The notes beneath the pieces are model-generated. The model saw nothing but the letters and a program-made list of their open reading frames with translations, was not told the DNA's origin and did no database searches. The translations under genes were made by a program, and so were the position numbers. From positions 2,170,001-2,234,000 of the forward strand of contig NW_025062475.1 of assembly GCF_000002995.4 (NCBI RefSeq): a stretch of DNA of 64,000 nucleotides. Direction: 5' to 3'. Source of the stretch: Brugia malayi (lineage: Eukaryota; Nematoda; Chromadorea; Rhabditida; Onchocercidae). This document shows, one piece after another, positions 1-12,368 of the stretch (the stretch's first letter is position 1; each line of letters starts with the position of its first letter).

Positions 1-307
1 GAAATATTTATATGTAATATATATTTAACATATTTAACACTTGCTTATTAATAATTTCAATTCATTATTATTATTAATACTTATTGTTATCATTATTATT
101 ACTTATTGTTAATATTATTATTACTTATTCTACTTATTATTATTGTTGTTATTGTTATTATTGTCATCATCAAAAGCGGATGCATTTCTATTGATTAAAG
201 ATGCTAGGTGTCAGAGGTCAATTATAGGGTCAGTACAAAAATTGGAGGGAGAAGCTGTTGATGCCATATTCCTCCCATTTCATTCCTTTACTATTACGTA
301 ATGTGAA

Positions 308-1030
308 GGGTCATCCTCAGTACCAACTTATTTGGTCATCCTCAGTAACAACTTATTTGGTCATCCTCAGTAACAACTTATTTGGTCATCCTCAGTAACA
401 ACTTATTTGGTCATCCTCAGTAACAACTTATTTGGTCATCCTCAGTAACAACTTATTTGGTCATCCTCAGTACCAACTTATTTGGTCATCCTCAGTAACA
501 ACTTATTTGGTCATCCTCAGTAACAACTTATTTGGTCATCCTCAGTACAACTTATTTGGTCATCCTCAGTAACAACTTATTTGGTCATCCTCAGTAACAA
601 CTTATTTGGTCATCCTCAGTACCAACTTATTTGATCATCCTCAGTAACAACTTATTTGGTCATCCTCAGTAACAACTTATTTGGTCATCCTCAGTAACAA
701 CTTATTTGGTCATCCTCAGTAACAACTTATTTGGTCATCCTCAGTACCAACTTATTTGGTCATCCTCAGTAACAACTTATTTGGTCATCCTCAGTAACAA
801 CTTATTTGGTCATCCTCAGTACCAACTTATTTGGCCATCCTCAACAATAACCTACCTGGTCATCCTCAATAATAACTTACCTGGTCATCCTCAGTAATAA
901 CCTACCTGGTCATCCTCAGTAATAACCTACCTGGTCATCCTCAGTAATAACTTACCTGGTCATCCTCAATAATAACCTACCTGGAGTAATAACCCACCTG
1001 GCTATCCTCATTAATAACCTACCTGGTCAA
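308..1030. repeat. 25-bp minisatellite, left array
   Basis: About 29 tandem copies of a 25-bp unit starting GGTCATCCTCAGTAACAACT and ending TATTT. The last eight or so units (from about 835) belong to a second subfamily reading AGTAATAACCTACCT in the variable half, with a truncated unit near 985. Open frames across it exist only because the unit lacks stops in some frames. Confidence 0.95.
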
Positions 1031-2894
1031 TAATCTATCACATTCCAGTTCGAAATATTCAGATGACCGCAACTAATCGTTACAATTTAATAATGAAAGT
1101 ATAACTTCTTCTCATCGATACATTCATTTATTTATTCATTTTATACTTATTTTTTCGTTTTCTTAATTTCTTATCTCATTTCTTTCTCATATTGCAATTG
1201 CATTTTCAAACATTTATTTCTTTTTTATAAAATTTTTCTTCAAAGTATTTTTACTATTTACGCATTTTAGTACTCTCTTAAAATTATGTTTTCAAAAATT
1301 TTATTTACTTCTTTTATTGCTTTCATTTAAATTAATTAGTCATCAATCTAAAAATTTTGAATTATTTATTTGAAGTTCTAGCAACAAGTTTCCAAAAAAA
1401 AAAAAAAAAAAAAAGAAAACAAATTTGAAAAAATTATTTCATCTGTCCTACATAATAAATGATTAAACTAATTATTCATTAAGATTTAACGACTATTTGC
1501 ATAATTTTGAAAGTTATATTTTCAAAAATTATTTTACTTATTACATAGAGTAAGTGGTTAAATTAATTTAATTTTCATATTATAGAATATTTTTTTGGTT
1601 GTTCCTAAAAATTTTTTCCTTTTTTTTCAATTTTCATTTTTATCAGTTAATTTTATTTTACAATTCGAAAATAAAAGCATTAGAATTTTGAAATTTATAG
1701 ATTATATATGTATTTGCTATTATGAAAAAAGAATGTAACAGAAAATTTCATTCTTTTCTTTTCACAATAATTAATAAATTTTGCTAGCTAATAAGAAATA
1801 TTTTATTGTACAAAATATCAATCAAATAAATTAAAATTAACCCCTTCTATTTTTCAATTTTCCTGGCTAAATTTACTAACAGGAACCTGAACGTTCACGT
1901 TCTGAAAAAAAAGGAATTAAAGAAAAAAGAATTTTTGCAGGATGAGATTTAATTAAAAAATTCATCATCTCAATGAAATTAAAATTTCCATTTCATTAAT
2001 TACAGTATAAATTGCAAATTTTCATATTTTTATTTGTGTATTTGATTAATGCAATTAGAATAATTTAATTAATTTGATGCTTAGAATGGATTTGTTTCAA
2101 AAAATTATTCATTCCATAAATATTTCTTATCAATATAAAAGTATAAATGAAATTTTTTCAGCTAAAAAAACAAAAAAAAAAGCACTGATTATTAGTTTTA
2201 TCAAGCATATATCTGTTACAATATTTTATCATATCATTTTTTTTTTTTTTTTTTTATTTTAATGCAATAATAAATTCTTTGCAATTATTTTCATCAAACT
2301 TCCATATTTTTTTCTATTAATTACAATTATAAAATTGTTCTTCAATTTGCTCCAATTCTTCATTAATTAGTATTATTTAATTCATTCTTCTTTCTTTTTT
2401 TTATTAATTAGCAAACATTTGTTATTAAAATTTAATATCATTTAGTCCTATAATTTCCTATTAATTCATATTCAAAGAGTTTAAAAATTAGAAATTTCAT
2501 GGTGGAAAAAAAAAAAACTTTACAAAAAATAGATTTTAAAACGCTTATTTTTGTAAATGTTTTCATATTTTTATTTCTAATTTTTTAATGATTTGTTATT
2601 TTTGATATTTTTTTTAAAAAATTCATAAGTGAAATTATTATAAATATTAACGTATGAATTTATTTGTTTGTTTTTTTTTTTTTCGTGAAGATTTAACTTT
2701 TTTTTTTTTTTCTTAATGAAATTTTTAAGAAAGGGATGTTAATTACAGGTTAACAACAAACGATATAAGAAGGATAGAAACTATAATTAATTAATTAATT
2801 ATTCATTAAAACAAAAGGATAGCTTGCGCAGTTTATCTATAACCGGTGTAAACAATTACGGGATTACCGTTACGGATAAATTGATTGTCAGCAA
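1031..2894. other. AT-rich DNA upstream of the Q-rich pseudogene
   Basis: No coding exon is supported here. The stretch has long poly-A/poly-T runs (for example 1395-1413, 2239-2255) and a short ATTAATTAATTAATT run near 2785. A possible trans-splice acceptor TTGATTGTCAG lies three bases before the ATG at 2895. The same sequence recurs at 9622-11485. Confidence 0.7.
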
Positions 2895-3923
2895 ATGTCT
2901 GAGCAATCATCTCGAGAAACATTTCGTGTAACTCAAGAAGAAGGAGAAAATACATCACAACAACAAATATTTTCTCAATCACCGCAACAATTAAGGATAC
3001 ATTTTTCATACGACCAGAATGTGCCATCAATTCCGGAATTATTGACACGGGAATACGCAATCTCAGATTCATCTCGACGAATCATTGAGAATATGAGTGC
3101 AGATGAACTTCAAGAAATGTTTATGCCATCATCAGCATCAGCTATTCAACAACCATATTTACGGATGACTCTTCGGCATGCACTTCAACGAATACAAGCA
3201 GCACAGCAACGATATTTGGATCGAAATCAATTTGTCATACAATTACCTATGCAAGCTAATCAACAATCAACCGAACTAATTCAGCAAGCAAATGCACAAC
3301 AACAATTGCCACAAATGCCATCTCAACAATTGCAATCAATGTTTCATGTGCTAACTCCTAGCAGTACTAGCAATAGTACAAATGCGCAAATGTTTCGACA
3401 ATTTCCTCAATCACAAGCAAATTCAAATTTAACACCACAACAATCTCAACAACAACAACAACAACAACAAACACATATGCAAAGTGCTTCGCAACCATTC
3501 CTTCAGCAATCAAATTCCCAAAATAATCATTTAATTACCCAATCATCACAACAAATAAATCAATCCCTACTACAATCACAACAAATTTCTCAACAACAAA
3601 ATAGCACAGCAATACAACAGCTATTGCTACGATTATCACAGCAAATACCAACATTACCATCACAACAGTCACTTCAGCAAACACAACCAATGCTTGTTCA
3701 AGTCCTTCAACAATCTTCCGCTACATCGGAACCATTCCGTCCGGAACAGGAGCAACAGCGACAACAGCAGCAGCAACAACAGAGACTGACGTTCGCTCTA
3801 TTCTGGACAGTGAAGTTACCTCACCTTGGAATGAAAAGTACCGACAACTTTCACACATCATTGCCGAAGTTTTGGATGATTATAGTCTTGTATGTATCTT
3901 TATGGCAAATTATTGCTGTTTGA
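2895..3923 (+). pseudogene. Truncated 5' exon of Q-rich gene (left copy)
   Basis: The first about 296 codons are the same as the start of the complete gene at 11486, beginning MSEQSSRETFRVTQ and running through the glutamine-rich region. At about 3783, inside CAGCAGCAACAACAG, the sequence leaves the parent gene and enters the exon described at 3785. The Q-rich frame is wrong for that exon: it reads an unrelated tail of about 45 residues and stops at 3921-3923, whereas the exon's own frame is offset by one. All later exons of the parent (acidic exon, C-terminal leucine-rich exon) are missing. I read it as a broken copy fused to foreign DNA. A transcribed chimera is possible, but its product would change frame at the junction. 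Confidence 0.75.
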
Positions 3924-4591
3924 AAAGTTTTATTGTGATGAAAGTTTTATAACTTTAAAACATAGTGTCAGCTTCAGATATTCCCTGAAAACATTTGTAC
4001 TATTGCTTTTTAGGTACATCTGTTTTTCTATCATTTATTTCTTCCAATATCATTTTAGAGAGATCTCCTGGATTATTTTATCATTCTGAAAACGTTTCTA
4101 TAAACAGTATTTTTTGAGGTACGCTTTGTCCCGTTAGATATTGGAGACGATGAATCGATCAGTGATCTTCTATTACTCATTGATAACACAATACAGCATG
4201 GCGAGGATTTGGAGGTAAAATATATATAAATTTAGGAATTTTTATGAAAGAAAGAAATAATGTAAGAGTTACACTACGAAGACATAGGTATAAGAAGAAT
4301 TCAGATAAAGAGAACAATAAGAGTGTTTTATATTTGCACTGAAAATATGTGAACTCTTTGTGAGTCATAGAATTAATCAAATAGATTGCAAATTGTATAC
4401 TCATTTCATCTTTTCTTCACTCCTTACTTTAGACGAATTCACAGATTGAAGAATTCATCTCGTTAAAATAGAATAAATATAAGCCAGTATATTCTATAAA
4501 TTTCGTGATTTTTTTATATTCTATGTTTTAACTATTGCAGGTGAAAGATCGTTATCCGGAAGAAGTGGATGATAGCAATGCTATTTACTAA
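3785..4591 (+). CDS. Last three exons of an unidentified gene (5' end missing)
   Basis: Three exons in consistent phase: up to 3889 (frame reading TDVRSILDSEVTSPWNEKYR, ending DDYSL before GTATGT), 4119-4214 (VRFVPLDIGDDESISDLL through GEDLE, donor GTAAAA) and 4541-4591 (VKDRYPEEVDDSNAIY then TAA). All junctions are phase 0, and AATAAA lies at about 4675. The 4119 acceptor is TTTTTTGAG rather than TTTCAG. The C-terminus is acidic. I do not recognise the family. Its 5' part is absent because the left duplication copy abuts it directly at a CAG/CAA tract, one base out of frame with the upstream Q-rich exon. It may be a gene remnant, or the 3' end of a real gene displaced by misassembly. Confidence 0.5.
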
Positions 4592-5633
4592 GCAAAAAAT
4601 TTTATTCTTGCCCTAGGCGGTTTGCCTAGTTTTATAATTACAGTTATCTGTTCATGTTGGCTTATTAATTTGGTAAATAAAGTATAAGTATTAACTTCTG
4701 TTGTTTATCATCATCTGAATAGTTTTCATTATGTACAATGCTGCTAATTACGTCAAAAATTGGATTAAGCGCTTTTGTTTGATGCTATCACAAGTATATA
4801 CAAGCATATAAGAAATGCTATTTAAGGAAAAAATTTATCTGATATTCCTGACTGATTATAGCAGCTAGTTGAGTTCCTTCCAATGAAAGATATCAAGTTG
4901 CATTCATCATTACTGCGGTCTGTTCCAAATTTTTGAAAGACTAATGGAAATTATCATTTCGTACTGACATTTTTTCTGTTTTGAAATGAGTGCTTTTTAA
5001 ACATTTAAAATCAAAAATGAAAGATAGTTAGATAAAGTTCATTAAATGACTAACATTATTAAAGATGATATCGATGTACTATCATATCAGTCTTAATCGA
5101 TTAAATAATTTCTGGATAAATCTGTTGATTGGAATTGATTCAGTTTATCTTAGAGTTGATTTATTTTAATCTTATCACAGATATGTCAATAAAAAATAGA
5201 TCACAATGTGAGTTGTCTATTTATCTAATTGTAAATAAGTAATTTGATAAAACATCTAGATTTAATCACTTCTGACAAAAGATCTGTATTTAATCATTTC
5301 TGATAAAAAAGTCTAGAATGATTTTTTCTTCTTTTTTTCTTTTATTCGCAATCATTAAAAAAAATTTTTCACAAATATTGCGAATAATTATGAAATAATT
5401 TAAGTTTTGTACAAAAATCACATAAACTAAAATAATGAAAAATAAATAAACTAAAATAAGATAATAACACTTTTTTTTCAAAAACCACTTTTAGAATTTT
5501 TAAACTTTTCACAAAAATAGTGCACTTCAAAAAAGTAATTTTTGAAATTGCAAAAAGTGCTTTAGATCTATCTCATTGTTACAAAATTTTGCATTTGTTA
5601 AAAAAAAAATCAAAGAAAAAAACTCAATACTTA
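4592..5633. other. AT-rich 3' flank, no gene seen
   Basis: A polyadenylation-type AATAAA near 4675 follows the three-exon fragment. Beyond it I see only AT-rich sequence with several related short stretches (for example the TTTAATCAnTTCTGA motif repeated near 5262 and 5289). Confidence 0.6.
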
Positions 5634-7637
5634 TTTCAGATTTAATATAAACGTTATTCAAATATAATTTCAAATTTGATATAAACATTATTCAAATATT
5701 ATTTCAAATTTGATATAAACGTTATTCAAATATTATTTCAAATTTGATATAAGCATTATTCAAATATAATTTCAAATTTGATACAAACATTATTCAAATA
5801 TTATTTCAAATTTGATATAAACATTATTCAAATATTATTTCAAATTTGATATAAACATTATTCAAATATAATTTCAAATTTGATATAAACAATACTCAAA
5901 TATTATTTCAAATTTGATATAAGCATTATTCAAATATAATTTCAAATTTCATACAAACATTATTCAAATATTATTTCAAATTTGATATAAACATTATTCA
6001 AATATTATTTCAAATTTGATATAAACATTATTCAAATATAATTTCAAATTTGATATAAACATTATTCAAATATAATTTCAAATTTGATATAAGCATTATT
6101 CAAATATAATTTCAAATTTGATATAAACGTTATTCAAATATTATTTCAAATTTGATATAAACGTTATTCAAATATTATTTCAAATTTGATATAAGCATTA
6201 TTCAAATATAATTTCAAATTTGATACAAACATTATTCAAATATTATTTCAAATTTGATATAAACATTATTCAAATATTATTTCAAATTTGATATAAACAT
6301 TATTCAAATATAATTTCAAATTTGATATAAACAATACTCAAATATTATTTCAAATTTGATATAAGCATTATTCAAATATAATTTCAAATTTCATACAAAC
6401 ATTATTCAAATATTATTTCAAATTTGATATAAACATTATTCAAATATTATTTCAAATTTGATATAAACATTATTCAAATATAATTTCAAATTTGATATAA
6501 ACATTATTCAAATATAATTTCAAATTTGATATAAGCATTATTCAAATATAATTTCAAATTTGATATAAACGTTATTCAAATATTATTTCAAATTTGATAT
6601 AAACGTTATTCAAATATTATTTCAAATTTGATATAAACGTTATTCAAATATTATTTCAAATTTGATATAAACGTTATTCAAATATTATTTCAAATTTGAT
6701 ATAAGCATTATTCAAATATTATTTCAAATTTGATATAAACGTTATTCAAATATTATTTCAAATTTGATATAAACGTTATTCAAATATTATTTCAAATTTG
6801 ATATAAACGTTATTCAAATATTATTTCAAATTTGATATAAACGTTATTCAAATATTATTTCAAATTTGATATAAACGTTATTCAAATATTATTTCAAATT
6901 TGATATAAACGTTATTCAAATATTATTTCAAATTTGATATAAACGTTATTCAAATATTATTTCAAATTTGATATAAACGTTATTCAAATATTATTTCAAA
7001 TTTGATATAAACGTTATTCAAATATTATTTCAAATTTGATATAAACGTTATTCAAATATTATTTCAAATTTGATATAAACGTTATTCAAATATTATTTCA
7101 AATTTGATATAAACGTTATTCAAATATTATTTCAAATTTGATATAAACGTTATTCAAATATTATTTCAAATTTGATATAAACGTTATTCAAATATTATTT
7201 CAAATTTGATATAAACGTTATTCAAATATTATTTCAAATTTGATATAAGCATTATTCAAATATAATTTCAAATTTGATATAAACGTTATTCAAATATTAT
7301 TTCAAATTTGATATAAACGTTATTCAAATATTATTTCAAATTTGATATAAACGTTATTCAAATATTATTTCAAATTTGATATAAACGTTATTCAAATATT
7401 ATTTCAAATTTGATATAAACGTTATTCAAATATTATTTCAAATTTGATATAAACGTTATTCAAATATTATTTCAAATTTGATATAAACGTTATTCAAATA
7501 TTATTTCAAATTTGATATAAACGTTATTCAAATATTATTTCAAATTTGATATAAACGTTATTCAAATATTATTTCAAATTTGATATAAACGTTATTCAAA
7601 TATTATTTCAAATTTGATATAAACGTTATTCAAATAG
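5634..7637. repeat. 34-bp satellite array (about 59 copies)
   Basis: Head-to-tail copies of a 34-bp unit containing CAAATTTGATATAAACGTTA followed by TTCAAATATTATTT. Variants carry AAGCATTA, ACATTATT, GATACAAAC, CATACAAAC or ACAATACTC. The variant order in 5749 to about 6120 is repeated exactly 442 bp (13 units) further on, so the left part is a higher-order repeat, while about 6560-7630 is nearly uniform GTTATT-type units. There are no spacers between the units. It ends abruptly at the unique sequence AGCTTGTATGC. Confidence 0.97.
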
Positions 7638-8649
7638 CTTGTATGCTTTATATATGTGATACAATGCATACTTACAATTAGCATTTATAAATTTATCTAA
7701 CCTTCGAGTTTATTTAGAAAAAAAAAAAAAAAAAAAAAAGAAAAATGATTGAAAGTGAAAATTTTCATTGATTAAAAGCAGCTGGTTGACACAAATATAA
7801 GTTATTAGTAGTAACAAATGAAATTTAAAAAAAAAAAAGAAATGAGAACACAGATTGTTGCAATATTATCCTAACCGATCAACGATTTAATTCTTCTTTC
7901 ACCATCAAATGACCTTCACAATTTTGTGGTACCATTTGTCGTATGCAATAGCAGCTGTCAATCTATCGATGATAATTACATTTTTAACATAAGTCATATA
8001 AAACTATAAATGATGATATTTTCTTCCTTTATCACTCTCTCCCTCTCTCTCTCTCTCCCACTTTTTTTATAAAAATACCAAAAGAAAAAGAAAGAAAAAA
8101 GAATAATCTCAAAAGTATTGAAATTAATGTTTCAATATGATTTGCACAACCTCTTTATTCATTTTCTCTTCCTTGTCTCATTTTCTCTCTCCCTCTCTCT
8201 CTCTCTTTCTTCTACTCCTCTTTTTTTTTATCTCAAAAATGGCTTTTCTTTTAATCGATTATCATCATTTGAGTAAAAAAAATTACAAAAAACTAAAGGG
8301 TAGCAAAAAAAAAAAAAATGACTAAACGTTAATTTATAAAATATAAAATTTATAAATAATTTTATATTTAAAAAAATCTCCACTTTTTTTTTTTTTTTTG
8401 TTGAATATAAATTGATAATAAATTTTGCAATATTTTTGTAATTTTGTTTTTTGAAAAATTTAATTTGAAAAAGAGACGATGAAAATACATTCAAATATGC
8501 TTGTTTGTTTTTAAAAATTAAAAGTTAAAAATTCTTTTGCATATATTATTAAATTAAAAATTCACATTCTAATAAAACGTTGAAAATATTTTAAAAAACC
8601 ATTGTTAATTAATTTTTTTTTCTGTTTAATTAATAAAATAATTCATCGA
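7638..8649. other. AT-rich spacer with CT microsatellites
   Basis: No gene is supported. It holds poly-A tracts, CT-rich runs at about 8034-8057 and 8187-8207, and a few poly-T runs. It may be part of the duplicated unit if the homology runs left of the window start, which cannot be seen here. Confidence 0.6.
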
Positions 8650-11600
8650 GAAATATTTATATGTAATATATATTTAACACTTGCTTATTAATAATTTCAA
8701 TTCATTATTATTATTAATACTTATTGTTATCATTATTATTACTTATTGTTAATATTATTATTACTTATTCTACTTATTATTATTGTTGTTATTGTTATTA
8801 TTGTCATCATCAAAAGCGGATGCATTTCTATTGATTAAAGATGCTAGGTGTCAGAGGTCAATTATAGGGTCAGTACAAAAATTGGAGGGAGAAGCTGTTG
8901 ATGCCATATTCCTCCCATTTCATTCCTTTACTATTACGTAATGTGAAGGGTCATCCTCAGTACCAACTTATTTGGTCATCCTCAGTAACAACTTATTTGG
9001 TCATCCTCAGTAACAACTTATTTGGTCATCCTCAGTAACAACTTATTTGGTCATCCTCAGTAACAACTTATTTGGTCATCCTCAGTAACAACTTATTTGG
9101 TCATCCTCAGTACCAACTTGTTTGGTCATCCTCAGTAACAACTTATTTGATCATCCTCAGTACCAACTTATTTGGTCATCCTCAGTAACAACTTATTTGG
9201 TCATCCTCAGTAACAACTTATTTGGTCATCCTCAGTAACAACTTATTTGGTCATCCTCAGTAACAACTTATTTGGTCATCCTCAGTAACAACTTATTTGG
9301 TCATCCTCAGTAACAACTTATTTGGTCATCCTCAGTACCAACTTATTTGGTCATCCTCAGTAACAACTTATTTGGTCATCCTCAGTAACAACTTATTTGG
9401 TCATCCTCAGTACCAACTTATTTGGCCATCCTCAACAATAACCTACCTGGTCATCCTCAATAATAACTTACCTGGTCATCCTCAGTAATAACCTACCTGG
9501 TCATCCTCAGTAATAACCTACCTGGTCATCCTCAGTAATAACTTACCTGGTCATCCTCAATAATAACCTACCTGGAGTAATAACCCACCTGGCTATCCTC
9601 ATTAATAACCTACCTGGTCAATAATCTATCACATTCCAGTTCGAAATATTCAGATGACCGCAACTAATCGTTACAATTTAATAATGAAAGTATAACTTCT
9701 TCTCATCGATACATTCATTTATTTATTCATTTTATACTTATTTTTTCGTTTTCTTAATTTCTTATCTCATTTCTTTCTCATATTGCAATTGCATTTTCAA
9801 ACATTTATTTCTTTTTTATAAAATTTTTCTTCAAAGTATTTTTACTATTTACGCATTTTAGTACTTTCTTAAAATTATGTTTTCAAAAATTTTATTTACT
9901 TCTTTTATTGCTTTCATTTAAATTAATTAGTCATCAATCTAAAAATTTTGAATTATTTATTTGAAGTTCTAGCAACAAGTTTCCAAAAAAAAAAAAAAAA
10001 AAAAAAAAAAACAAATTTGAAAAAATTATTTCATCTGTCCTACATAATAAATGATTAAACTAATTATTCATTAAGATTTAACGACTATTTGCATAATTTT
10101 GAAAGTTATATTTTCAAAAATTATTTTACTTATTACATATAGTAAGTGGTTAAATTAATTTAATTTTCATATTATAGAATATTTTTTTGGTTGTTCCTAA
10201 AAATTTTTTCCTTTTTTTTCAATTTTCATTTTTATCAGTTAATTTTATTTTACAATTCGAAAATAAAAGCATTAGAATTTTGAAATTTATAGATTATATA
10301 TGTATTTGCTATTATGAAAAAAGAATGTAACAGAAAATTTCATTCTTTTCTTTTCACAATAATTAATAAATTTTGCTAGCTAATAAGAAATATTTTATTG
10401 TACAAAATATCAATCAAATAAATTAAAATTAACCCCTTCTATTTTTCAATTTTCCTGGCTAAATTTACTAACAGGAACCTGAACGTTCACGTTCTGAAAA
10501 AAAAGGAATTAAAGAAAAAAGAATTTTTGCAGGATGAGATTTAATTAAAAAATTCATCATCTCAATGAAATTAAAATTTCCATTTCATTAATTACAGTAT
10601 AAATTGCAAATTTTCATATTTTTATTTGTGTATTTGATTAATGCAATTAGAATAATTTAATTAATTTGATGCTTAGAATGGATTTGTTTCAAAAAATTAT
10701 TCATTCCATAAATATTTCTTATCAATATAAAAGTATAAATGAAATTTTTTCAGCTAAAAAAACAAAAAAAAAAAAGCACTGATTATTAGTTTTATCAAGC
10801 ATATATCTGTTACAATATTTTATCATATCATTTTTTTTTTTTTTTTTATTTTAATGCAATAATAAATTCTTTGCAATTATTTTCATCAAACTTCCATATT
10901 TTTTTCTATTAATTACAATTATAAAATTGTTCTTCAATTTGCTCCAATTCTTCATTAATTAGTATTATTTAATTCATTCTTCTTTCTTTTTTTTATTAAT
11001 TAGCAAACATTTGTTATTAAAATTTAATATCATTTAGTCCTATAATTTCCTATTAATTCATATTCAAAGAGTTTAAAAATTAGAAATTTCATGGTGGAAA
11101 AAAAAAAAAACTTTACAAAAAATAGATTTTAAAACGCTTATTTTTGTAAATGTTTTCATATTTTTATTTCTAATTTTTTAATGATTTGTTATTTTTGATA
11201 TTTTTTTTAAAAAATTCATAAGTGAAATTATTATAAATATTAACGTATGAATTTATTTGTTTGTTTTTTTTTTTCGTGAAGATTTAACTTTTTTTTTTTT
11301 TTCTTAATGAAATTTTTAAGAAAGGGATGTTAATTACAGGTTAACAACAAACGATATAAGAAGGATAGAAACTATAATTAATTAATTAATTATTCATTAA
11401 AACAAAAGGATAGCTTGCGCAGTTTATCTATAACCGGTGTAAACAATTACGGGATTACCGTTACGGATAAATTGATTGTCAGCAAATGTCTGAGCAATCA
11501 TCTCGAGAAACATTTCGTGTAACTCAAGAAGAAGGAGAAAATACATCACAACAACAAATATTTTCTCAATCACCGCAACAATTAAGGATACATTTTTCAT

Positions 11601-12368
11601 ACGACCAGAATGTGCCATCAATTCCGGAATTATTGACACGGGAATACGCAATCTCAGATTCATCTCGACGAATCATTGAGAATATGAGTGCAGATGAACT
11701 TCAAGAAATGTTTATGCCATCATCAGCATCAGCTATTCAACAACCATATTTACGGATGACTCTTCGGCATGCACTTCAACGAATACAAGCAGCACAGCAA
11801 CGATATTTGGATCGAAATCAATTTGTCATACAATTACCTATGCAAGCTAATCAACAATCAACCGAACTAATTCAGCAAGCAAATGCACAACAACAATTGC
11901 CACAAATGCCATCTCAACAATTGCAATCAATGTTTCATGTGCTAACTCCTAGCAGTACTAGCAATAGTACAAATGCGCAAATGTTTCGACAATTTCCTCA
12001 ATCACAAGCAAATTCAAATTTAACACCACAACAATCTCAACAACAACAACAACAACAACAAACACATATGCAAAGTGCTTCGCAACCATTCCTTCAGCAA
12101 TCAAATTCCCAAAATAATCATTTAATTACCCAATCATCACAACAAATAAATCAATCCCTACTACAATCACAACAAATTTCTCAACAACAAAATAGCACAG
12201 CAATACAACAGCTATTGCTACGATTATCACAGCAAATACCAACATTACCATCACAACAGTCACTTCAGCAAACACAACCAATGCTTGTTCAAGTCCTTCA
12301 ACAATCTTCCGCTACATCGGAACCATTCCGTCCGGAACAGGAGCAACAGCGACAACAGCAGCAACAAC
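8650..12368. repeat. Direct segmental duplication, right copy
   Basis: The near-identical partner of 1-3783. Here the Q-rich exon continues uninterrupted past the position where the left copy breaks, so this copy carries the intact gene. Confidence 0.95.
8948..9619. repeat. 25-bp minisatellite, right array
   Basis: About 27 copies of the same unit as 308-1030, two fewer than on the left. The order of variant units (ACCAACT against AACAACT, and the TAACCTACCT block at the right end) is largely kept between the arrays, which supports a recent common origin. Confidence 0.95.

Larger units (their letters stand above)
1..3783. repeat. Direct segmental duplication, left copy
   Basis: This segment matches 8650 to about 12368 almost base for base: TTA-rich lead-in, 25-bp minisatellite, 1.8 kb of AT-rich DNA and the first exon of a Q-rich gene. 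The offset is 8640 before the minisatellite and 8591 after it, because the right array is 49 bp (two units) shorter. Other differences seen are one 9-bp indel near position 27, homopolymer length changes and a handful of substitutions (for example near 1275 and 1546). The left limit lies at or beyond the window edge. Similarity stops abruptly at about 3783 within a CAG/CAA run. Either a recent duplication or an uncollapsed haplotype in the assembly could give this. Confidence 0.95.

Noticed and set aside
706..897. Open frame through the 25-bp minisatellite (also at 9297-9488)
   Set aside because: The frame only follows the repeat unit. It has no start context, splice pattern or non-repeat coding flank.
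2833..3072. Minus-strand frame over the Q-rich first exon (also 11424-11663)
   Set aside because: A shadow of the plus-strand exon, present in both copies only because the DNA is duplicated.
5634..7637. Possible CRISPR-like array
   Set aside because: Units abut with no unique spacers and the setting is an animal genome, so it is ordinary satellite DNA.
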